From: Holdemania sp. Marseille-P2844
Lineage (GTDB): Bacteria; Bacillota_I; Bacilli_A; Erysipelotrichales; Erysipelotrichaceae
Direction of reading: 5' to 3'
Assembly (NCBI RefSeq): GCF_900120005.1
Contig: NZ_LT635450.1
Span: forward strand, 58,995-122,994
DNA: 64,000 bases
Shown here: positions 7,634 to 16,853 of the stretch, one piece after another
How the letters are laid out: every line of letters starts with the position of its first letter
Numbering within the stretch: position 1 is the stretch's first letter
The notes under the pieces: generated by a model
Database searches by the model: none
The model's input: only the letters and a program-made list of their open reading frames with translations
What the model was told of the DNA's origin: nothing
Position numbers and translations under genes: made by a program

Positions 7634-9046
7634 TTAATCCTTCACGTCATAAGCACTGAAGACGCGCTGGCCATTGTAAACCTCGGTGCCCCTGGCCTGC
7701 AGCATTTCATCGACGGTGACCAGCTGATAACCCGCGTCGATCAGCTGCGGAAGCAGCGATTCGACCGCCGTCACCGTTTCCGCGTGAATGTCATGCATCA
7801 GAACGATCGAGCCATCCTTGACCGCGGCCATGGTATTCTCCACCGTCTGCACCGGGTCGAGGGTTTTCCAATCCAGCGTGTCGATACTCCACATGATTAA
7901 CGGATAAGCGGAGTTTTCTTTCACCGTTGCGTTCGCCGCGCCGTAAGGCGGCCGGAAATGCTTGATCGTATACTGCCAGCCGGTCAGCTCCTGCACCAGT
8001 TCGGTCGTGCGGTTGAGCTGAAATAACAAATTGTCGCCCTTCAGCTTTGTCAGCTTCGGATGATTGTAGGAATGGGAAGCCGCCTCGCTGGCGGAGTTGA
8101 TGACCATCAGTGTGGTTTCCGGATATTTCTCCACCCGCATGCCCTGCATGAAGAACGTGGCGGCGGAGTCGTAATGCTGCAGAAGATTGATCAGCTGCGG
8201 CGTGTTGGTCGGATGCGGCCCATCGTCGAAGGTCAGCGCGACCATCGGTTTATCAGGATCGATCACCCGCGGCGCAATCCGGACGTTATTTTCCGGCAAT
8301 GTACCCTGCCCGAGATCCAGCAGGAAATGCTCGCCCAGATTGGATACCGGAAACTCCCAGCGGTAGGCGTTTTCTCCCAGTTTGCCCGCTGGAAAATTGA
8401 AGATCAACGTGCCATCCCGCAATGTAAAATCCGCAAAATTGCCAGAATCCCAGGCCGTCGCTTCAATCAGCGGCAGCGTGTAGGCAGTCTCTTTCCAGTG
8501 ATCGTCTGCTTTCAGCTGAGCCCGCAGATTCGCCGACAGCCATTTCAGCGCGTCTTCATCGAATAATGACGAAGAATCGATCCACTGATGTTCGCTTAAA
8601 TCATACAAATACGACTGCCGTTGTTCCTGTACCGTTTCATTTTCATTCCGTGAAATCGTATATTCCAATGACACATAACGATCCTGATTCACATTCATCT
8701 GATAATCCGCCTTGATCATCAACGGTTTCTTTTCCTTTTGATAGCCCTCGGTCTGCGTCTTCAGGTCGTTGAAAAGCGTCTCGGCGTTGTGCGCCAGTGC
8801 TTCTTGAAAGGTACTGTCGGCACTTTGCGGATAATAGACCGCAAGCAGAACATCCTTGCTTTTATCCTTCAGTTTCTCCGAGGAAGAGATCTGCGGTTTC
8901 AGAAATGACGGCTCGCGGTTTGTCAGAAGCCAGGCCCCTCCGGCTCCGATCAAGACCAGCGCGGCAATGGCGATCACCATCAGAATCGCCAGATTTCCTT
9001 TATTAATCCGGCGTCCTCTTTTTCTTCTTCTATTCTGTGTTTTCAT
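7634..9046 (-). CDS. NodB-type polysaccharide deacetylase, membrane-anchored
   Basis: Carbohydrate esterase family 4, likely a peptidoglycan N-acetylglucosamine deacetylase (PgdA/PdaC-like). About 470 aa: a basic N-terminus (RRRKRGRR), one membrane anchor, an extracellular linker domain resembling DUF3298/DUF4163-type regions, then NodB. NodB motifs: TFDDGPH (catalytic Asp plus metal Asp), HSYNHP (metal His pair), RPPYGA, W in IMWSIDTLDW, and LMHDIH. Deacetylation of cell-wall sugars commonly gives lysozyme resistance. The ATG at 9046 is preferred although AAAGGA is 12 nt away; a TTG at 9055 is the alternative. Confidence 0.87.
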   Translation of the reverse strand: MKTQNRRRKRGRRINKGNLAILMVIAIAALVLIGAGGAWLLTNREPSFLKPQISSSEKLKDKSKDVLLAVYYPQSADSTFQEALAHNAETLFNDLKTQTEGYQKEKKPLMIKADYQMNVNQDRYVSLEYTISRNENETVQEQRQSYLYDLSEHQWIDSSSLFDEDALKWLSANLRAQLKADDHWKETAYTLPLIEATAWDSGNFADFTLRDGTLIFNFPAGKLGENAYRWEFPVSNLGEHFLLDLGQGTLPENNVRIAPRVIDPDKPMVALTFDDGPHPTNTPQLINLLQHYDSAATFFMQGMRVEKYPETTLMVINSASEAASHSYNHPKLTKLKGDNLLFQLNRTTELVQELTGWQYTIKHFRPPYGAANATVKENSAYPLIMWSIDTLDWKTLDPVQTVENTMAAVKDGSIVLMHDIHAETVTAVESLLPQLIDAGYQLVTVDEMLQARGTEVYNGQRVFSAYDVKD

Positions 9047-9378
9047 TCTATCCAATCGTCCTTTCCGTACGATAGAAAATTTCTACCCCTTTATAAGATC
9101 ATTGAAAAGCGCAGAAAGTTTAAATTTTCCGCTTTCTTTTTTATTGTCGTCCACTTTTCGGCTTGTCAGACATTTTTCAAAATTTGAACTGTCTGTATGT
9201 TCATTTTAGCTAAAATCATTCGGGAACTCAATGACAACGACTTGACGAAGTCTTACAAATTCATGACGGAAATCGGACTGATCTGATTCGCGCTGATTTC
9301 AGGTTTTGACGATTTCCCAAATTTCACAAAGTGGAAACAAAAAATGACGCAGCGCGGCGTCGGACTGGCATTTTTAAA
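9047..9378. other. Gene-free stretch before the MarR promoter
   Basis: No convincing gene. A hairpin-like pair AAAGCG (9104-9109) / CGCTTT followed by T is present. A 29-codon frame at 9197-9286 has no ribosome site. Confidence 0.5.
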
Positions 9379-9407
9379 TTGACATCGAAAATCAGAGGGG
9401 TTATCAT
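9379..9407 (+). promoter_or_regulatory. Promoter of the MarR-ABC operon
   Basis: TTGACA (9379-9384), a 17-bp spacer and TATCAT (9402-9407). TATCATC recurs at about 9423 and CATC-N6-GATG spans the -10. A MarR operator there would allow autoregulation; this part is inference. Confidence 0.7.
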
Positions 9408-9529
9408 CAATTTAGATGTAGTATCATCCATTTTTTACTTTTCCGTGTTTATCTTATTTGCTTTTCTGCGTTTTCCATTCGCATCCAGCACATTCACAAT
9501 CGTTATGAATATAGAAAGGAGTTCTGATC

Positions 9530-10000
9530 ATGGATCAAACAGCTCGAAAAATAACCAAAATCGCCCGCGAAGTCCGCAAGTTCACCACCCGTTCGTTAAA
9601 AGCAGAAGGTCTCGGAGCGGCGGAACTGGATTTCATTCACATCGTTCGGAAAAATCCCGGCATCACTCAGGCGGGCGTCCGCAGCGTGCTTGGAATTGAC
9701 AAAGGGGCCTGCGCGCGGCGGGCGGCCAATCTCGAACAGAAAGGCTATCTGATCCGGACTTTGGATCCTGACGACAAGCGGGCCCGACGCTTAATGGCCA
9801 CGGCGAAGGCAGATGCTCTAAAGCAATCCAAAGCCGCGATTGAAGCCGAATTTTACGCCTGGCTGCTGGAAGAGTTCAGCGAAGCGGAAACGGAGGTCTT
9901 CGTCAGCTTGTTAAACCGGCTGTATCTGCGCTGCAAAAAGGAAAGCCAAGCTGGATTTCCACATGTGAGCCAGCGGCTGGATTCCCCGAAGGAGGACTGA
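9530..10000 (+). CDS. MarR-family transcriptional regulator
   Basis: Winged-helix regulator of 156 aa. The central part carries the recognition region GITQAGVRSVLGIDKGACARRAANLEQKGYLIRTLDPDDKRARRL, typical of MarR (DxRxxxL-like wing). It starts after AGAAAGGAG and ends 3 bp before the first ABC exporter gene. Local MarR repressors usually respond to the compounds exported by such transporters. The ligand is unknown. Confidence 0.87.
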   Translation: MDQTARKITKIAREVRKFTTRSLKAEGLGAAELDFIHIVRKNPGITQAGVRSVLGIDKGACARRAANLEQKGYLIRTLDPDDKRARRLMATAKADALKQSKAAIEAEFYAWLLEEFSEAETEVFVSLLNRLYLRCKKESQAGFPHVSQRLDSPKED

Positions 10001-10003
10001 TCC

Positions 10004-11764
10004 ATGACGCACAAATCAAAGGCGCAGCGCCGGCCTGATCGGCTGAGCACCTATTTTTACCAGGAGCGGGGCGTCCTGGCCGGCGTCGCGTTTTCCGGTA
10101 TTCTTTACAACCTCGGACTGACGGCCGGGCCCTTTTTTGAGGGACAGCTTACCCTGTGTCTGACGGCGGTTCTGGCGAAAGAAAAAACCGGGGCCGATAT
10201 GGCGGGATTGGCGCTGGCGTATCTGGCGGTGATCCTGATCGTCCAGGGAGCGCGTTGTCTTAAGCGGTTCGGGGTCCGGCGTTTTGCCAATGATACAGCC
10301 CGTTCGATGCGGCGGGTGCTGTACCGCAATCTCGTTTATCAAAATCCCGCCGCTTTGAGTGCAGATGAGGCCGGAAGCCTGATGACCAAGGCCATCAGCG
10401 ACGTCGACGCGTGCGCCGAAGGCATGCGCAAATTTACGACGGAGGTGTTCGATACCGGCGTGGTCATGATCGCCTATCTGGGAATGTTGCTGATTTACGA
10501 CGTTCGGCTTACGCTTTTAGCCTGCCTGTTCATGCCGCTGGCCGCCTTTTTGGCGGAGAAATTGAAACATCCGATCACCCGCAGCGCAGCGGCTTACAAA
10601 ATCAGCGTCAGTCAGCTTAACACGATGATGCTCGATCGGGTGAGCAATGCGCCGACCTACCGTGTCTTCGGCTGTGAAAATCAACGGAATCAGGCAATCG
10701 GAAAACAACTGGCCGTCGTTGAAAAAAACGCCGTCGTTTCCAATGTCTGGGAAAACGCGATGCAGCCGCTGTACAACATCATCGCGATGATCGGCGTCCT
10801 GTTTGTGCTGATCCGCGGCGCGCAAAACATGTTGGGCGTTGGCTGGGCCGTCTGGGATATCGCCGCCTTTACAACTTATCTGGCCTGTTTTACCCGGCTG
10901 GCATTAAAGAGTTCACATGCCGCCAAGCTGTTCAATGCGGTTCAGAAAGCGAAGGTATCCTGGCAGCGGATTAAGCCACAGCTGCAGCCGGTGATCCTTC
11001 CTGATTCAACCCTGCCGCCCGCTGTCGGCCCCGTCGAGTTAAAAATTGAAGATTGTACCTTCGCTTATCCCCATCAGCCGCCGTTGTTTGAGCATCTGAC
11101 GCTGCAGGCTCAGGCGGGACAGATCATCGGGGTCACCGGTCCTCTGGCTTGCGGAAAGTCAACGTTGGGCCGGTTATTCTTAGGCGAACTGCCCTACGCC
11201 GGCAGTCTGCAGATCAACGGTCTGGAAATATCGCAGCTCAACAACGCGCAGATCAGCCGGCTGGTCGGTTATCTGGGCCATGCCCCGCAGCTGCTCAGCG
11301 ACACGATTGAAGAAAATCTTCAGCTTGGCGAGAATCTGGACTGCATGTCCTGGTTAAAGCTCACCGCGCTGGACGCAGAAGTTACCGCGATGCCCAAAGG
11401 GCTTCAGACTCGAATCAGTGATCAGGGGACGCGTCTGTCCGGCGGTCAGCAGGCCCGCCTCGCTCTGGCGCGAACCTTGGCCCGGCCTTGTCCGGTGCTG
11501 GTGCTCGACGATCCGTTTTCCGCCGTCGATCCCGCCACGGAAGCTGAAATTCTGCGCAATCTGCGCATGCTGGCCCAAGACCGGGTCATATTGCTGATCT
11601 CCCATCGTCTGATCCATTTTGCCCAGTTTGATCAGGTGCTCTGGCTGGAAAACGGCACTGCCCGAGTCGCCGATCCCACGACGATGATGGCGGAGAATCC
11701 CGCTTATGCCCAACTGGTTGAAAAGCAGCAGAAGAAAGCAGGCGCCGACGATGAAAAAGAATAA
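10004..11764 (+). CDS. Multidrug-type ABC exporter half, degenerate NBD site
   Basis: A 586-aa half-transporter: six membrane helices (~1-310), then an ATPase domain with Walker A GPLACGKST, signature LSGGQQARLALAR, Walker B LVLDDPFSAVD and H-loop ISHRL. The catalytic Glu after Walker B is Asp, as in the degenerate site of heterodimeric exporters such as TM287/288 and BmrCD. The next gene overlaps it by 14 nt and has the complementary change, so the two proteins very probably form a heterodimer. GAAGGAGG precedes the start. The substrate is unknown. Confidence 0.9.
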   Translation: MTHKSKAQRRPDRLSTYFYQERGVLAGVAFSGILYNLGLTAGPFFEGQLTLCLTAVLAKEKTGADMAGLALAYLAVILIVQGARCLKRFGVRRFANDTARSMRRVLYRNLVYQNPAALSADEAGSLMTKAISDVDACAEGMRKFTTEVFDTGVVMIAYLGMLLIYDVRLTLLACLFMPLAAFLAEKLKHPITRSAAAYKISVSQLNTMMLDRVSNAPTYRVFGCENQRNQAIGKQLAVVEKNAVVSNVWENAMQPLYNIIAMIGVLFVLIRGAQNMLGVGWAVWDIAAFTTYLACFTRLALKSSHAAKLFNAVQKAKVSWQRIKPQLQPVILPDSTLPPAVGPVELKIEDCTFAYPHQPPLFEHLTLQAQAGQIIGVTGPLACGKSTLGRLFLGELPYAGSLQINGLEISQLNNAQISRLVGYLGHAPQLLSDTIEENLQLGENLDCMSWLKLTALDAEVTAMPKGLQTRISDQGTRLSGGQQARLALARTLARPCPVLVLDDPFSAVDPATEAEILRNLRMLAQDRVILLISHRLIHFAQFDQVLWLENGTARVADPTTMMAENPAYAQLVEKQQKKAGADDEKE

Positions 11765-13403
11765 CGCTTCCCTGACGCTGAAAGCCAGCGTCAGCACCGT
11801 GATCGTCCAGCAGCGCCTGTTCCTCTCGCTGCTGGTAATCGTGATTCTGGCCGGGACGGGCGCCGCCCTGCTTCCGCCGTTGGTGCTCGAGCAAATCGTC
11901 AACCGGCTGACCCATCGGCAGTCCATCGGTTTTCCGCTGGCGCTGGCATATTTTCTATTTCTGGCGCTGGCCGGCGCGCTGGAATCTCTGCAGACGGCGC
12001 TGATCACCCGGACCGGACAGAAAATCACCCGGCAGGTTCGTCAGGATCTGTGTGCCAAACTCGATACTCTGCCGGCTGCCTGTTTTGCGCGTGAGGATCC
12101 GGGGAAAACCGTTTCTCTGTTGGTTAACGATGTCGATGCGCTGAGCGCGCTGTTTGACGACGGCGTCCTCAACATGGCTGCCGACAGCTTGAAAGTGATT
12201 GGAGTTTTGATCATGATCTTTACCCGCAGCCTCGGATTGGGTTTGATTCTGATCGTGATCACACCGTTGTTGTTCGCCCTGACCCGACATTTTCAAAAAC
12301 GGATGCTGCAGGCTCAGAAAACAAATCGGGCGGCGATCGCGCAGGTCAACCATCTCGTTCCGGAAACGTTGAACTGCCTGCGGATGATCCGCTCGCTGAA
12401 CAAGCAGGAAATGATGGAAAAGCGGTATGACCGGCACTTGCAGCAAAGTTATCAAAGTCTGGAAAAAGCGAATTTCTATGATTCCGTCTACTCGCCGATC
12501 ATCGTTTTCAGCAGCAGCGCCGTCGTCGCCGTCATGATGATCCTGGCGACACTGTCCGGCGGCTGGCGCTCATTATTCGGCATGTCGGTGGGTTCGGCAG
12601 TGGCGGTCACCGCCTATGTCGGCAAGATTTTCACACCCCTGGAAAACATCGGCATGGAAATTGAGAATATTCAATCAGCGGTTGCCGGCATTCAGCGGAT
12701 CGAAGCTTTCTTCCGCCAGCCGCAGCGGAATCTGCCGGATGCAACGCTGACACTTTCCACCCTGCCGGCCGGCGAACCGGCGCTGGCGCTGAATCACGTT
12801 ACCTTCGGTTATGAAAAGGAAGAAACCGTCCTGCGTGATTGTTCGTTTCGTGTTGAACAAGGGGAAACGGTCACGCTGGCCGGACGAACCGGCGCTGGAA
12901 AAACTACAATTTTTAAATTGATCCTTGGTTTATATTCTCCTCAGCAGGGATCCGTTACGATTTTCGGCACCCCAGCCGATCAGATCAGCGATCGTCAGAA
13001 ACGGCGATTGTTCGGTTATGTGGAACAAACGTTGCGGCCGGCCAGCGGCACGGTCGGCGATCAAATCTCCTTGTTTGATGAAACGATCACCGCCGATCAG
13101 ATAGCCCATGCTGTGCGGTTAGTCGGTCTGGACTCGGTCATCGCCCAGCTGCCGCAGGGAATGGCAACGCCCTGGGATCCGGCGCTCTTTTCTCAAGGTC
13201 AGCTGCAGCTGTTAGCGATCGCCCGGGCCGTAGCGGCCGATCCGCGCATCCTGCTTCTGGATGAAATCACCGCCAATCTGGACAGCGGTACAGAAGCGTT
13301 AGTCATGGAAGCGCTGCGCCGGGCTTCTGCCAACCGCACTGTGATATCCATTTCTCACCGTTTATATCAACAAAATAGAAATGGCAGACTGATTTCCATT
13401 TAG
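11751..13403 (+). CDS. Multidrug-type ABC exporter half, catalytic partner
   Basis: About 550 aa: six membrane helices and an ATPase domain with Walker A GRTGAGKTT, Walker B LLLDEITANLD (catalytic Glu present) and H-loop ISHRL. The signature is FSQGQ instead of LSGGQ, which with the Asp of the partner gives one consensus and one degenerate ATP site. The ATG at 11751 was chosen because it matches family length. The protein stops about 14 residues after the H-loop, whereas relatives continue another 30 or so; it may have lost its tail. A hairpin terminator sits on the stop codon. Confidence 0.88.
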   Translation: MKKNNASLTLKASVSTVIVQQRLFLSLLVIVILAGTGAALLPPLVLEQIVNRLTHRQSIGFPLALAYFLFLALAGALESLQTALITRTGQKITRQVRQDLCAKLDTLPAACFAREDPGKTVSLLVNDVDALSALFDDGVLNMAADSLKVIGVLIMIFTRSLGLGLILIVITPLLFALTRHFQKRMLQAQKTNRAAIAQVNHLVPETLNCLRMIRSLNKQEMMEKRYDRHLQQSYQSLEKANFYDSVYSPIIVFSSSAVVAVMMILATLSGGWRSLFGMSVGSAVAVTAYVGKIFTPLENIGMEIENIQSAVAGIQRIEAFFRQPQRNLPDATLTLSTLPAGEPALALNHVTFGYEKEETVLRDCSFRVEQGETVTLAGRTGAGKTTIFKLILGLYSPQQGSVTIFGTPADQISDRQKRRLFGYVEQTLRPASGTVGDQISLFDETITADQIAHAVRLVGLDSVIAQLPQGMATPWDPALFSQGQLQLLAIARAVAADPRILLLDEITANLDSGTEALVMEALRRASANRTVISISHRLYQQNRNGRLISI

Positions 13404-13421
13404 AAAGTGCCGCTTTCTTTT
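13402..13421 (+). terminator. Terminator of the ABC exporter operon
   Basis: AGAAAG (13402-13407) / CTTTCT (13413-13418) followed by T. A preceding stem AAATGG...CCATTT lies inside the last codons. Confidence 0.5.
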
Positions 13422-13722
13422 CGATCCCACTGCGATAGTTTTTTGTAAGTACAGGATAAACAAAAACGCCGCGTGTTTCAACTTCTCCTGATTTCAGATT
13501 TTTCCATGATTTAACGACAAACTCCCGCTCTCATGCGGGAGTCAGTGTAATCTTGGTTTATGAATATTGATGATGAGAGAAATTCTTACACGCTATGAAT
13601 GAGCGGCTCTCTACAACCAGATTCAGCTAAATCAATATCGGCTTATTCTTGTGCAGCGCTTACCTGACTGATTTTTTCAGTCTTCGCCTTATCATCCTTT
13701 TATTGTCAACACTGGATTCCAA
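13422..13722. other. Gene-free stretch with a perfect hairpin
   Basis: No gene seen. ACTCCCGC (13521-13528) / GCGGGAGT (13535-13542) is an 8-bp stem with a 6-nt loop and no T run. Confidence 0.5.
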
Positions 13723-14784
13723 TCAATCATGAGAAAAAGAGAACTGAGTATTATTAATGGTCCGATTCTTTAAATCAGAAAGCTTTTTAAGCTGATCATG
13801 AAAATCTTCCAGCGTATTAATCTTATATAAAACATGGACGATCTGATTGATATCTTCTTCCGTTAAGTTAGATAAACACGCCTCATCTGTTTCCGTCAAC
13901 GCTAATTTCTGATTTAATACATCCTTCAGCAATAAGATTTTCCCTTTCCGCATCCCTTTTTCTATGCCTTTTTTATACACCGTCTTCTCATCCATCTCGT
14001 CGTATTTCATCCGCATCCTGGCGATCGCATCACTGGTGTCCTTTAAAAAATCCATCCGTTTTTCTTCCATCATTCGAATAACCTCCTCTTTCTCTATCAA
14101 TTCATGAATGATCTTCTGCTTTTTCGGATCCCGGCTGTATCGAAGCATATATGTGATCTTGTCTGAAATCCGCCATTGTTCTGTCGGAATTCTCTCTAAC
14201 GCCTGTGTTTTTTCCATCTCGATCCAAAGCGTCCGGCAGCGTTCCTTCGGCATCCATTTGCTTGTTTTTTCGTTAGTATACCGATGGTAATGCAAGTATT
14301 CACGACTCGCTTTCATCTCCGGCATCCGCCTGGTAATCATAATCTGAAGCACAGGAATAAAATCAAAGCTGCCGCCCACTTCAATCTGATCGGAAACCAT
14401 CCTTGAGGCATAGCCCTGCGACCGCAGCGATAACGATTCCGCCATCCGATAATTCTGCATTTCTAAATTTACCAGCATCGGCTTTCCCTGATCATCCCGG
14501 ATCCTCACCATGACGTCGTAGCGGACCCCTTTCTCCCGGAAGTTTGCCTTCACCGGTTCTGTCGCTTCCGATCCTATCCACACAATCCGCCGATGAAGCA
14601 AATCCGAGAGATACATCGTCAGAATCTTTCGGGAAACCGGATTCTCCGCGTTCATCACATGACGGAACACGTCGTTATCCCGATAATCAAGAGCGGCCAG
14701 ACTTTTTCTAGCCTGAGCGCGGGTCAGTCCCGCCTGCTGTAATTGTTGTTCGGAAATGTTGAGAAGTAAGTTACTTTGTTTCAT
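13723..14784 (-). CDS. PD-(D/E)XK nuclease-family transposase / Rpn-like nuclease
   Basis: A 353-aa protein of the Rpn/PDDEXK_2 type. The opening DYRDNDVFRHVMN and the nuclease core RYDVMVRIRDDQGKPMLVNLEMQ (Asp ... ExQ) match these proteins, which cut DNA and promote recombination in E. coli (RpnA). The C-terminal third is helical and charged. GGAGGC precedes the start. The upstream 14,785-15,007 is strongly AT-rich with no gene. Such genes are often multicopy and mobile. Confidence 0.8.
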   Translation of the reverse strand: MKQSNLLLNISEQQLQQAGLTRAQARKSLAALDYRDNDVFRHVMNAENPVSRKILTMYLSDLLHRRIVWIGSEATEPVKANFREKGVRYDVMVRIRDDQGKPMLVNLEMQNYRMAESLSLRSQGYASRMVSDQIEVGGSFDFIPVLQIMITRRMPEMKASREYLHYHRYTNEKTSKWMPKERCRTLWIEMEKTQALERIPTEQWRISDKITYMLRYSRDPKKQKIIHELIEKEEVIRMMEEKRMDFLKDTSDAIARMRMKYDEMDEKTVYKKGIEKGMRKGKILLLKDVLNQKLALTETDEACLSNLTEEDINQIVHVLYKINTLEDFHDQLKKLSDLKNRTINNTQFSFSHD

Positions 14785-15007
14785 ATTCAGGAGCCTCCTA
14801 ATATTAATATTGCGGAAAATCAGGAAAAGCCCCTTAAAAGAATTGAAATTTGTAAAAATACTTTTTTGAATTAATCTTTCTGAGCTTATTATAACTCAGT
14901 ACCGTTTTATTTTCAATTTCCTCTTTATATCTTTTATTCTTTTCATTTATTAAAATCTACAGCGTTTTTAAGTTATATTTTTTTCATATAATCTATTATC
15001 TAAAGCT

Positions 15008-15064
15008 AAAAACCAGACAAATCCGTAATTTCGCCGAGGCGTTTTCCGAATCTGTCTGGTTTTT
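15008..15064 (-). terminator. Terminator of the importer operon
   Basis: AAAAACCAGACA (15008-15019) / TGTCTGGTTTTT (15053-15064): a symmetrical A/T-flanked stem that can work in both directions. It follows the ABC ATPase gene. Confidence 0.8.
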
Positions 15065-15085
15065 CCTTTTTATCTTAAGTTCAAG

Positions 15086-15865
15086 CTATTCCCCGCCTTG
15101 ATTCAGCGGCCGGAACAGTATAAACTCATTTCCTGTTTCATCCTTGACCTGTTTTGGACACAGCCCGAAAACAGACTGCGGCAGACCGCTGATCAGAAAA
15201 TCCTCCGGCGTGCCCGTGAACACCCGATTCCCCTGATCCAGTACACAGACCTGATCGGCCAGTTCAACGGCATCCGCCAGCTCATGCAGAATCAAAACCA
15301 CCGTTTTGCCTTCCGCCTTCATCCGGCGCAAAAGCGCATAGACAACACGGCGGTATTCCATGTCCAAACTGGCCGTGGGTTCGTCCAACAGCACCACCGG
15401 CGTATCCTGCGCCAACAGCATTGCAAAGTAAGCCAGCTGGCGTTCGCCGCCGGAACAGTGACAGACTAAATCCTCCGCATGCGCCGCAATCTCGGCCTGT
15501 TCCATAGCCCGCTGCACTTTCTGTTCATCCGCAGCGCTTAACTGTCCGCCCCATCCCAGATAAGGCTGACGGCCGTAACCCGTCAACGTGCGCACGGTGA
15601 TCGGCGGCCGCGGCAGTATTTGCGGCAGCAGTGCGATCCGGCGGGATCGTTCCTGCGGGGTCAGAGAGCGCAGCGAACAGCCGTCCAGCGTCACCTGACC
15701 GCGCCAGCGGGTCTGCGTCATCGCCAGGCATCGCAAGAGCGACGTCTTACCGCTGCCGTTGCGCCCCAGCAGCACCGTGATCTGACCCGCTTCCGCTTGA
15801 AAATCAACCTGCTTGAGAATGGTTTTAGATCCCAGCCGCAGGCTGATCTGCTGGGCCCTAAGCAT
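15086..15865 (-). CDS. Siderophore/B12-type ABC importer ATPase
   Basis: A 259-aa ATPase of the FecE/FhuC/BtuD group: Walker A GRNGSGKTS, Q-loop region LLPQILPRP, signature CSGGERQLA, Walker B VVLLDEPTASLD and H-loop LHELADAV. It overlaps the permease gene by 8 nt and is the last gene of the importer operon. Iron-siderophore, heme and cobalamin importers share this ATPase type, so the substrate must be read from context. Confidence 0.9.
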   Translation of the reverse strand: MLRAQQISLRLGSKTILKQVDFQAEAGQITVLLGRNGSGKTSLLRCLAMTQTRWRGQVTLDGCSLRSLTPQERSRRIALLPQILPRPPITVRTLTGYGRQPYLGWGGQLSAADEQKVQRAMEQAEIAAHAEDLVCHCSGGERQLAYFAMLLAQDTPVVLLDEPTASLDMEYRRVVYALLRRMKAEGKTVVLILHELADAVELADQVCVLDQGNRVFTGTPEDFLISGLPQSVFGLCPKQVKDETGNEFILFRPLNQGGE

Positions 15866-16853
15866 AACGCCCCCGTCGCTGGAACAGGATAAACAGGAAG
15901 AACGGCGCGCCCAACAGCGCCATCAGAATCCCCGCCGGCAATTCCGCCGGGGAAAAGAGCGTCCGTCCCGCTAAGTCCGACAGCACGACTAAATTCGCGC
16001 CCAACAGCGCGGTCACCGGCACCAGAATCCGCAGGTCATGACCCGCCAGCTTCCGCGCCAGATGCGGCACGATCAAGCCGACAAACCCCAGCAGCCCGGC
16101 ATACGTAACTACTGCCGCGCACAGCGCGCTGGCCAGAATCAGACAGATCACCCGCAGCGCTTTGACCTTTACGCCTAACGTAGCGGCCAGCTCATCACCC
16201 AGACACAACAGATTCAACTGCGGTGCTAATCCCCAGGCAAGACCCGTTCCCACCCCGATCATGATTGCGGGGAAAACCAGATCCGCCCCCTGAACGCCGG
16301 AAAATCCGCCGATCGAAAACGCCGAATACGACGCCAGGGCATCGGGAACCAGCTGTGAAAGAAAAGAGATCCCGGCGCTGAGCAGCGAGCTGACTGCGAC
16401 CCCGGCCAGCAGCACCGTCGACTTGGACTGATGTCCGCCCGCGCTCACCGAAATTCCCAACACCAGAAATGTCGTGAACAACGCGCCCGCAAACGCCGCC
16501 AGCGGCAGAACCGCAAACGCCATCGGGAACAGGCAAAGCAGAACCATGACCGCAAAGCCCGCGCCGGAATTCACGCCGATGATATTCGGCGAACACAGAT
16601 AGTTACCCGTTGCGCTTTGAAGCAGAAGACCGGAGACCGCCAGCCCCACGCCGGCCAGCACAGCCCCGGCAACCCGCGGCAGCCGCAGCTGCAGCACGAT
16701 CAGCCGCACCGTCGGATCGCCGCCGTCCGTAAAGACGGCGATCACCTCATCCAGCGGAAACCGGGCGCTGCCCAGCGCCAGTCCGCTCAGTCCCAGCACC
16801 GCTAACAGCAGAAAGAGAAACGGTATCAGAACCCGTTTCTTCTTGATCTTCAT
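15858..16853 (-). CDS. FecCD/BtuC-family importer permease
   Basis: A 331-aa protein with about ten membrane helices and the family stretches LRLPRVAGAVLAGVGLAVSG, NIIGVNSGAG and GLIVPHLARKLAG (the ATPase-coupling loop). It overlaps the binding-protein gene by ATGA and the ATPase gene by 8 nt, indicating tight coupling. It would form the channel of an importer for a metal complex or tetrapyrrole. Confidence 0.92.
   Translation of the reverse strand: MKIKKKRVLIPFLFLLLAVLGLSGLALGSARFPLDEVIAVFTDGGDPTVRLIVLQLRLPRVAGAVLAGVGLAVSGLLLQSATGNYLCSPNIIGVNSGAGFAVMVLLCLFPMAFAVLPLAAFAGALFTTFLVLGISVSAGGHQSKSTVLLAGVAVSSLLSAGISFLSQLVPDALASYSAFSIGGFSGVQGADLVFPAIMIGVGTGLAWGLAPQLNLLCLGDELAATLGVKVKALRVICLILASALCAAVVTYAGLLGFVGLIVPHLARKLAGHDLRILVPVTALLGANLVVLSDLAGRTLFSPAELPAGILMALLGAPFFLFILFQRRGRYA

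Noticed and set aside
9197..9286. 29-codon frame starting MFILAKIIREL
   Set aside because: No ribosome site or promoter; likely chance.
13521..13542. Terminator for the ABC exporter operon
   Set aside because: Perfect stem but no T run and more than 100 bp from the gene; recorded as a hairpin only.
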